Shown here piece by piece: positions 57,741-64,000 of a DNA stretch of 64,000 bases. A program made the translations under genes and the position numbers. Position 1 is the stretch's first letter. Each line of letters opens with the position of its first letter. This stretch comes from Streptomyces nymphaeiformis (GTDB lineage Bacteria > Actinomycetota > Actinomycetes > Streptomycetales > Streptomycetaceae): contig NZ_JACHJY010000008.1 in the NCBI RefSeq assembly GCF_014203895.1, forward strand, positions 310,001-374,000, written 5' to 3'. The notes below the pieces were generated by a model. That model saw nothing but the letters and a program-made list of their open reading frames with translations, had not been told where the DNA came from and ran no database searches.

Positions 57741-58314
57741 CCGAGTCCTCACCTGCGAATCGCCTGCCCGGCGAGTTTCCGAGCAGGTGGAGCATCGGCA
57801 GTGGTCCCGTCCCGAACAGGCCGACCCATTCATGGTGTTGATCTTTCCGGAACCGATCAATATCGCCACGGAGTTTGTCCGAAACCGGAGCGGTTGACGA
57901 TCGAGTCTGACTGTGTTTCGCGTGGTCTAGGCGTTCTCGACCAGGTCAGGAGCCCTGTCCGCAGGGTCGATTTTCTGCCACGCGCCAGTGTGGATGGTTT
58001 TGCTGATGTGCGGCGATGAAACGCCTGATATCCCTATATCGGCTCCTTCCTCCCGAGAAGGGAGGTATCCCGGAAGCTCCCCCTCCTCTCTTCCCGCCCA
58101 CGCGACCCCGGCCGACACCCGCTCCCACCCCGCCGGGGCGGGCGCGCGGGCGCAGGAGGGTGCGCGGGGGCGCGTCACGGAGAGTGAGCGCTCCACACCT
58201 GGCGCGCCGGGCCCGTATCGGGGGCGCCAGGAAACGTGTGCGTGACCACCGGGGAAAGTGCGGTATTGTTCTCGTGCGCGCTCGGCCAGGGGAAACCCCA
58301 GGTCAGACGGGCAT
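57741..58314. other. intergenic region upstream of tRNA-Pro
   Basis: 574 bases without a supported gene; short open frames here overlap both strands and lack ribosome-binding sites. A GTGACC (58242-58247) and TATTGT (58264-58269), spaced 16 bases, form a plausible promoter 45 bases before the tRNA. Confidence 0.5.
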
Positions 58315-58388
<74 letters not shown>

Positions 58389-58420
58389 CTGTGCGGAAAC
58401 GCAGGTCGGAGGCCGTTCTC

Positions 58421-59013
58421 TCATCCATGGGAGGACGGCCTTTCGTGCGTCCGGGGACGTGGTGGTCGCAGTGTGGTCGCACGTCCGGGCCGGGGCTGGT
58501 TCGCCGTGGTGCTGGTGGCGGGTGGTGCGGGGGAGCGGAGTTGGTGGAGGGCTTCGCGGAGGCGGTGGATGTGGTCGCGTGGTGGTCGCAGCCATGTTGA
58601 TCGGGGCGGGCGGTCGGCGGCATGTGCGGCCGTGGTGAGGGTGTGGTCGATGGTGTCGACGGCCTGGTGCGCGGCTTGTTGGGTGAGGTGGCTGTAGAGG
58701 TTTGCGGTGGTCGACAGGGTGGAGTGCCGCAGCGTCTTGGAGACCACGGTGAGGGGGACGCCGGCGGTGATGGTGATGGTGGCGGCGAGGTGTCGCAGGT
58801 CGTGGACGGTGACTCGGGGGACGCCGGCTTCCTCGGACAGCTGGTGGAGTCGGTCGAGCACGAGGCGATCCGAGCGGGCGGCCGTCGGGTCGGCAGAAGA
58901 CCAGCCCGGCGAATGGGTCGTTGGGGTCCCCGCGGGTTCGGGGTGCCGAGCGTGCCCGGCGGCGGAGGGCGGTGGCGACGCGGGGCGAGATGGCGACCCA
59001 GCCTCTGCTCGAA
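58421..59013 (-). pseudogene. tyrosine-recombinase integrase remnant (frameshifted, 5' truncated)
   Basis: The end of a phage/ICE-type integrase is recognisable: VTVHDLRHLAATITITAGVPL has the Arg-His box, LRHSTLSTTANLYSHL has the second His and the catalytic Tyr. Upstream, ISPRVATALRRRARSAP and DPFAGLVFCRPDGRP are in a different frame, so a frameshift lies near 58870. The N-terminal half is missing, cut at about 59013 by a transposase fragment. It points toward the tRNA-Pro gene, the usual position of an integrase beside its attachment site. It cannot make an active enzyme as it stands. Confidence 0.8.
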
Positions 59014-59536
59014 GGCTATCACCACGCTGTCCTGCGGTGACCAGCAGGGACAGCGGCCGCTGGCCTTGCTCGCAGGCCAGGTGGATCTTCGTGGTGAAGC
59101 CGCCGCGGGACTGGCCCAGGCCGTGGTCGTCGGGCTCGACATGGATGCCGCCCGGCGGCTCGTTCTGAGCGTGTCCGTCGCGGCGGGCACCTGCGGCATG
59201 TTGGTGGGCCCGGCAGATCGTGGAGTCCACGTTGACCTCCCACGTGATCAGCCCGGCCGCGTCCGCCCGGGCCTGCAGCCCGGTCAGCAGCGCAGGCCAC
59301 GTGCCGTCGCGCTGCCAGCGGCGGAAGAGTTCATAGACGGTCTGCCACGGCCCGTACTCCGACGGCAGATCCCTCCACGGAGCACCGATCCGCACCCGCC
59401 ACCGGATCCCGTTGATCAGCCTCCTCCGGCCAACCGACGGTCTGCCCAGCACCGCAACCGGCAACAACGGCTCCAGCACCGACCATTGCTCGTCTGAAAG
59501 ATCACCTCGCCCCACACCGAGATCATCACGGCGCAA
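59014..59536 (-). pseudogene. IS5-type transposase, 3' truncated
   Basis: The first 174 codons encode an IS5-family (DDE) transposase: LSDEQWSVLEPLLP, the HTH-like region GIRWRVRIGAPWRDLP and YELFRRWQRDGTW, and the first catalytic Asp in NVDSTICRAHQH. The sequence stops matching after VTAGQRGDS near 59014, where it runs into the integrase remnant, so the second Asp and the Glu are lost. Only one IS end could survive, to the right of 59536. The element is dead. Confidence 0.82.
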
Positions 59537-59754
59537 GACGAGGGAATCCAGGCACTTTCAAACCACGGCCTAGGCGGCGTCCCCGGGGGCGTGTCCGGAA
59601 AGTCTGGCCCGGCTCTGCGGGCGGACGCCAGTTCACTCCCGCGACCCGGCCTTGGTCGGCCCGGTCGCGGCGGAGCCGGAAGGGCACGCTGCTGCGGCTG
59701 GTCCGCAGCGGCCTCCCGTCGCCCGAGGCCCGTGGCCGAGGGCCGGGACCCCGG
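59537..59754. other. short spacer between IS remnant and SARP regulator
   Basis: 218 bases. The end nearest the transposase should contain the surviving IS terminal repeat, but without the partner end I cannot define it. No gene. Confidence 0.4.
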
Positions 59755-62709
59755 TCAGGACGTCTGGATGGAGCCCGTCGCGCCGTGACCGCCGCCGCCC
59801 ATGCCGCCGGGACAGCCCTCGGTCGGCGGTAGCTCGGTGAGGAAGGTGCGGATCTCCTCGGCCTCGGGGACGGCGAGGGCGGTGTACAGGTCGAGGGCGT
59901 GTCGGGCGTGGTCGTGGGCGAGGGCGATGTGCCCCAGGTCGCGGTGGATGTGCGCCAGGCCGTCGTGGGCTCGGGCCTGCTCGGGCCGGTAGCCGGACTC
60001 GCGGGCGAGGGCCAGCGCGGTGTCGTGTTCGACCGCGGCCTGGGCCAGGTTGCCCAGGGAGCGGGCGGCCTCCGCGAGGGCGTTGAGCGACTCGGCCTCG
60101 TCTCCGGGGAAGTCGAACCTGCGGCTCAGCTCCAGGGCATCGCTGTGATGGCGCCGGGCCTCCTCGTAGCGGCCCTGCTGTTGGCACAGGAGCCCGAGGT
60201 TGTTCAGGACGATGGTCTCGCCGATGCGGGAACCCGCATCGCGGTAGGCATGCAGCGCTTGCCGATGGTGCTCGTGGGCGTCCTCGTACTGTCCTCGGCG
60301 TTCGTGGAGGAGGCCGAGGTCGGTCAGGCACCTGGCCTCGCCGGCGCGGTCGCCGAGCTCGCGGAAGAGCACGAGGGACTGCGTGCAGTGGTCGTGAGCC
60401 TCGTCGTACGCGCGCCGCCGCCGGGCGACGGTGCTGAGGCCCTGCAGGGCCCGGGCCGCGGCGCCCTGGTCGCCGGTCTCGTGCGCGAGGTCCAGGGCCT
60501 GGCGGTAGTGCTCGGCCGCCTGCTCGTGGTCGCCGTGCCACCAGTAGTGCACCTCGCCGAGATCGATGAGGGTGCGCGCTTCGGCAGCCGTGTCGCCGCT
60601 GCGGCGGCCGGCCTGGAGGGCCAAGCCGTGGAGGGCCAACGCCTCGGCCTGGTGGGCGTGGCCCAGCAGGTAGCGGTGCAAGGTGGCGGCCAGTTGGCTG
60701 GTGTGCAGGGGCCAGTCGTGTTCGGCCGCGTACGGGGCGGTTGCCATGAGGTTCGCGCGTTCGCTGTCCAGCCAGGTGATCGCCTCGGCCTCGTCCTGCG
60801 GGGGACTGGCGACCGGGCTGTCCGGCGCGGGGATGCGGGGCCTGCGGTTCCTGCCCTCGGGGTAGAGGTGGTCGATGGCCGTGCTCGCGGTGTGGAGATA
60901 GTGGTGGAACACCCGGCCGAGGGCCTCGCGCCGGGTGTCGGGGGATTCCTGTTCGGCCGCGGTGGCGAGGGCGTGCTCGCGCAGAAGGTCGTGGAAGGTG
61001 TAGCGGCCGAGCTGGTGCTGGGCCAGGACATGGGCGTCCAGGAGGTCTTCCAGGAGTATCTCGGCCTCATCGAGGGAGACGTCGGCCAGCGCGGCGGCCG
61101 CCTCAGGGACGATGTCACGGCCCGGCTGGAGCCCCAGGAGCCGGAACATGCGCTGCTGATCCGCGCTCAGCTGCTGGTAGGACAGCGTGAACGCCGCCGC
61201 CACTCCGCGCTCCGAGGTGGCCAGCTCCGCGAGTCTGCGGCGCTGGTCGCGGAGCCGCCCGGCCAGGTAGGCGACGGTCCAGCGGGGGCGATGGTGCAGG
61301 CGGGCGGCGGCGATGCGGACGGCCAGCGGCAGGAACCCGCACAACTGCAGGACATCGAGGACGGCCAGCGGTTCGGCGGCCGCTCGCTCGCCGACGATCG
61401 ACGCAAACAACTCCATGGCGTCCGCGGCAGGCAGCACGTCCAAGGACAGGGCGTGCGCCCCGTCCAGGTCGGTCAGCCGTCGGCGGCTGGTGATCAGGAC
61501 GAGCGCGCGGGAGGCCCCGGGCAGCAACGGGCGTACCTGCTCCGCGCCGAGGGCGTTGTCGAGGACCGCCAGCACGCGCCGGCCGGAGAGCTCGGCCCGC
61601 CACAGCGCGGCGCGATCGGCGACCGACGCGGGTATGTGGGCTGCGGGCACGCCGAGTTGACCGAGGAGGACTTCGAGCGCGGCACCGGCGTCGAGCGGCG
61701 CCTGGCCGGCGGTGTGCGCCTGCAGGTCGACGAAGAGCTGCCCGTCCGGGAAGCGGTCCGCCAGGCGGTGCCCCGCGTGGACCGCGAGGGTCGTCTTGCC
61801 GACACCAGCCATCCCGTCGATCGCCGAAATCGTCACGACAGCGCCGTTGTCGCCTGACCACAGGCGGATCAGCCCGTCCAGCTCGCCCTCCCGCCCGGTG
61901 AAGTCCGGGACGTCGTACGGAAGGAAGTTGACCCCCTGTGGCCTCGCCGGGGGCGCGGCGACCGGCGGCCGTAGATCGGGAGCGTCCCGCAGGATGTCCT
62001 GTTCGAGCTTGCCGAACGCGTGGCCGGGGTCCAGTCCCTGCTGCTCGGCCAGGGTCGCTCGGAAGGTACGTGCCACCTCCAACGCGTCGGTCTGGCGCCC
62101 GGCGCGGTGCAGCGCGAGCATCAGCTGACAGCACAGCCGCTCCCGCAGGGGGTGCGCCGCCGCGTGGACGGAGAGCTCGTCGATGAGGGCCTCGTGCCGG
62201 CCCCGGGCCAGCTCCAGCTCGGCCAGGCGCTCGACGGCGGTGAGCAGTTGTCCGTTGAGACGCGCTCGGGCGCCCTGGACGTAGTCGGCGGTGATGTCGG
62301 CCAGCGGCTCTCCCCGCCACAGCGCCAGCCCGGAACGTATCCGGTCCGCGGCGTCTCCCGGGTCGTCGGAGGCGGCCGGTGCCGTGCCGATCAGGCTGGT
62401 GAACTCGTCCAGGTCGAGCTGTCCCGGCTCGGGGGTGATCACGTATCCGCCAGGCCGGGTGGCCAGCATCCCGTCGGCTCCCGAAGCACGCAGCATCCGC
62501 CGGATCGCGGCGATCGTGGTCTGGATCTGCGCGCGGGCGGAATCCGGCGGCAGCGGCCCCCACATCGCGTCGACCAGACGATCCGTACTGATCGCCACTC
62601 CCGCATGCAGCAGCAGATAGGCCAGCACCGCGCGATGACGGGGCGCCAAGGCGGGCGCATCGGATCCGGGAGCCACGGCCTCCACCGGTCCGAGGATCGA
62701 GAACCGCAT
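59755..62709 (-). CDS. AfsR/SARP family regulator with NB-ARC and TPR domains
   Basis: This 984-residue regulator has an OmpR-type winged helix (about 1-95, MRFSILGPVEAV), a bacterial transcriptional activator domain (about 98-245), an NB-ARC ATPase (about 285-560, Walker A GMAGVGKTTL near 303, LAVLDN and LVLITSRR after it) and about six tetratricopeptide repeats (about 690-930). The layout is that of AfsR, which activates secondary metabolism. The C-terminal Gly-rich tail is short. ATG 62709 is chosen because the family sequence starts there. No biosynthetic gene cluster is in view on this side; the divergent gene at 62790 is the nearest candidate target. Confidence 0.9.
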   Translation of the reverse strand: MRFSILGPVEAVAPGSDAPALAPRHRAVLAYLLLHAGVAISTDRLVDAMWGPLPPDSARAQIQTTIAAIRRMLRASGADGMLATRPGGYVITPEPGQLDLDEFTSLIGTAPAASDDPGDAADRIRSGLALWRGEPLADITADYVQGARARLNGQLLTAVERLAELELARGRHEALIDELSVHAAAHPLRERLCCQLMLALHRAGRQTDALEVARTFRATLAEQQGLDPGHAFGKLEQDILRDAPDLRPPVAAPPARPQGVNFLPYDVPDFTGREGELDGLIRLWSGDNGAVVTISAIDGMAGVGKTTLAVHAGHRLADRFPDGQLFVDLQAHTAGQAPLDAGAALEVLLGQLGVPAAHIPASVADRAALWRAELSGRRVLAVLDNALGAEQVRPLLPGASRALVLITSRRRLTDLDGAHALSLDVLPAADAMELFASIVGERAAAEPLAVLDVLQLCGFLPLAVRIAAARLHHRPRWTVAYLAGRLRDQRRRLAELATSERGVAAAFTLSYQQLSADQQRMFRLLGLQPGRDIVPEAAAALADVSLDEAEILLEDLLDAHVLAQHQLGRYTFHDLLREHALATAAEQESPDTRREALGRVFHHYLHTASTAIDHLYPEGRNRRPRIPAPDSPVASPPQDEAEAITWLDSERANLMATAPYAAEHDWPLHTSQLAATLHRYLLGHAHQAEALALHGLALQAGRRSGDTAAEARTLIDLGEVHYWWHGDHEQAAEHYRQALDLAHETGDQGAAARALQGLSTVARRRRAYDEAHDHCTQSLVLFRELGDRAGEARCLTDLGLLHERRGQYEDAHEHHRQALHAYRDAGSRIGETIVLNNLGLLCQQQGRYEEARRHHSDALELSRRFDFPGDEAESLNALAEAARSLGNLAQAAVEHDTALALARESGYRPEQARAHDGLAHIHRDLGHIALAHDHARHALDLYTALAVPEAEEIRTFLTELPPTEGCPGGMGGGGHGATGSIQTS

Positions 62710-62789
62710 GCCGTTACTCCCGGGGTCACCAGCGCGTGCATAGAAGAAGCATCGGGAATGTATCAAGATCAACCGGCAGGGTTATCCGC

Positions 62790-64000
62790 ATGACAGCACT
62801 CCACACCGTCGAACCGGAGACCGCGACCGGCGAGGCCGCGGCCCTGTTCACGGCCACGCACCAGGCTCTCGGGGTCATCCCCAACCTGGCCAGGGTGATG
62901 GCCAACAGCCCCGCCGTGCTGAAGGGGTACGTGGGCGCCCTCACCGCCCTGAGTACGGCGGGCGCCCTGCCGGCCTCCCTGCGCGAACGCATCGCGCTGC
63001 TGGTGGCGCAGGAGAACCGGTCCGACTACTGCCTGTCCGTGCACGCGTTCCGCGGGACCAGGACGGCCGGGCTGAGTGCGGCCGAGACCACCCGCGCCCG
63101 CCGCGGCGCGTCCGACGACCCCTGGGCCGCCGCCGTCCTGGGTCTGGCCGCGACGATGGTCCGCGACCGCGGCGCCGTCCCGAACGAGCAGCTGGCCGCA
63201 GCCCGGCGCGCCGGCCTGTCCGACGGGCAGATCGTCGAGGTCGTCGCCCATGTCGCCCTCAACGTCTTCACCAACTACCTCGCCACGACGGCCCGTATCG
63301 ACATCGACTGGCCGCTCGTGCGCCACACCGAGGATCCCCACATGATCAGCATCGCCCCGCTCACCCACGTCTCTCCTGAAGCAGCCGCCGCCTGGCACAC
63401 AGTCGTGTCGGCTTCGCTGGCCCACGATCTTCCGGAAGAACCCCGCCCCACGCTCGACCAGATCCACGCCCAGCTCACCGTCCCCGGGCGGGACAACCGC
63501 CGACTGCTCTGGCAGGCCACCGCGAGCGACGGTGCGGTGGTCGGCGTGGCCGCGCTGCGCTTGTTCACCTCGCCCGGTCAAAGCCACCTGTCCCAGCTGG
63601 AGCTGCACGTCGCTCCCGACCGGCGGCGCTCGGGCGTCGGCTCGCGCCTGCTCGCCACGGCCGTGGCGGCGGCACAGGCCGAGCAGCGCCGCAGCCTCAT
63701 CGCGGCCGTAGGCGGCAACGGGCCAGGTGACGCCTTCTGCGCCGCACGCGGCTTCCGGCGGGTGCTGGCACTGGACCACCTGCTGCTCGACGTCGCGCAG
63801 GCGGACGATGCCGCGGCCGACGCCGAGCACCCCGGCTACGAACTGGCGAGCTGGACCGGCACCGTACCCGACGCCCTGGCCGAGGCGTTCGCCGCCGCCA
63901 AGAACGCGATGAACGACATGCCCATGGGCGACATGGACTACGGCAGCCAGACCTGGACCGCCGACCGCGTCCGGGCCATGGCCGAAGTGCTCGCCGATCG
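62790..64000 (+). CDS. AhpD/carboxymuconolactone decarboxylase-like domain fused to GNAT domain (3' truncated by window edge)
   Basis: The frame is open without a stop from ATG 62790 to the window end (403 residues so far). Residues 1-165 match the AhpD/CMD fold (ERIALLVAQEN, then SDYCLSVH at residues 78-85). The usual peroxidatic pair CxxC is SxxC here: C81 and H85 are kept but residue 78 is Ser. Residues about 185-340 are a GNAT acetyltransferase (LELHVAPDRRRSGVGSRLL, AARGFRR), and another region begins near residue 350. The start is divergent from the SARP gene with 80 bases between them. An internal ATG at 63342 could begin a separate GNAT protein, but nothing separates the two frames. 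Substrates are unknown. Confidence 0.75.
   Translation, partial: MTALHTVEPETATGEAAALFTATHQALGVIPNLARVMANSPAVLKGYVGALTALSTAGALPASLRERIALLVAQENRSDYCLSVHAFRGTRTAGLSAAETTRARRGASDDPWAAAVLGLAATMVRDRGAVPNEQLAAARRAGLSDGQIVEVVAHVALNVFTNYLATTARIDIDWPLVRHTEDPHMISIAPLTHVSPEAAAAWHTVVSASLAHDLPEEPRPTLDQIHAQLTVPGRDNRRLLWQATASDGAVVGVAALRLFTSPGQSHLSQLELHVAPDRRRSGVGSRLLATAVAAAQAEQRRSLIAAVGGNGPGDAFCAARGFRRVLALDHLLLDVAQADDAAADAEHPGYELASWTGTVPDALAEAFAAAKNAMNDMPMGDMDYGSQTWTADRVRAMAEVLAD

Noticed and set aside
59899..61857. 652-codon plus-strand frame inside the SARP gene
   Set aside because: It is an antisense shadow of the NB-ARC and TPR regions, which carry clear motifs on the minus strand.

Overview
The window is high-GC (roughly 70% or more) actinobacterial chromosome and almost certainly Streptomyces. 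GTG starts, ATGA/GTGA stop-start overlaps and third-position G/C bias are everywhere. It also carries a conservon (cvnABCD), a Streptomyces-type hopanoid operon, a ydaO riboswitch in front of a LysM/M23 peptidase, and an AfsR-like SARP regulator.

Layout. 1-7.5 kb: end of an X-Pro dipeptidyl-peptidase, an M14 carboxypeptidase, a small secreted protein, a D-amino-acid-oxidase-like flavoenzyme, an ABC-F ATPase, a ComB-family protein and a DUF2690 exoprotein. 7.7-18.2 kb: Tex, an SCO6745-family protein, a GlxA-type regulator with a DJ-1/PfpI partner, an enoyl-CoA hydratase, an HdeD-like membrane protein, an anti-sigma-type ATPase, type I IPP isomerase, a methyltransferase-acetyltransferase fusion and a zinc-type CDF exporter. 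18.6-25.7 kb: a tightly coupled cell-envelope operon with a CDP-alcohol phosphotransferase that probably starts at CTG, a nucleotidyltransferase, a glycerol-1-phosphate-dehydrogenase-family enzyme, a second CDP-alcohol phosphotransferase, a GT2 glycosyltransferase and a two-gene ABC-2 exporter. It looks like a route to an exported polyol-phosphate polymer or lipid head group. 25.8-36.6 kb: a TetR regulator, then the hopanoid operon (hpnC, hpnD, a 33-codon ORF, hpnE, polyprenyl synthase, shc, hpnG, hpnH, aminotransferase), preceded by a 20-codon leader ORF coupled to hpnC. 36.6-40.7 kb: an XRE-cupin regulator with a small membrane protein, a tyrosine phosphatase, the riboswitch-controlled M23 peptidase and a GDSL hydrolase.

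40.7-45.9 kb holds a five-gene minus-strand operon of the STM4011-STM4015 type: two radical-SAM proteins, a sulfatase/phosphatase-fold hydrolase, an ATP-grasp-like protein and a leucine-rich-repeat protein. Its function is not known to me. 46.0-49.9 kb has a two-gene DUF6745 unit behind a textbook PafBC-type DNA-damage promoter, a SIMPL protein and an MBL-fold hydrolase. 50-57.7 kb has a membrane Ser/Thr kinase, a cvnABCD conservon with a GAF protein as fifth gene, and an acyl-CoA dehydrogenase.

The right end (58.3-64 kb) looks like an island boundary. A tRNA-Pro(GGG) abuts a frameshifted tyrosine-integrase remnant joined to a truncated IS5-type transposase. These are followed by a 984-residue SARP/NB-ARC/TPR regulator and a divergent AhpD-like/GNAT fusion that runs off the window. 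The most promising under-described systems are the glycerol-1-phosphate-type envelope operon and the STM4011-STM4015 operon. Several small coupled ORFs and unexplained operators are also worth checking. All calls were made by reading the sequence; no database search was run.
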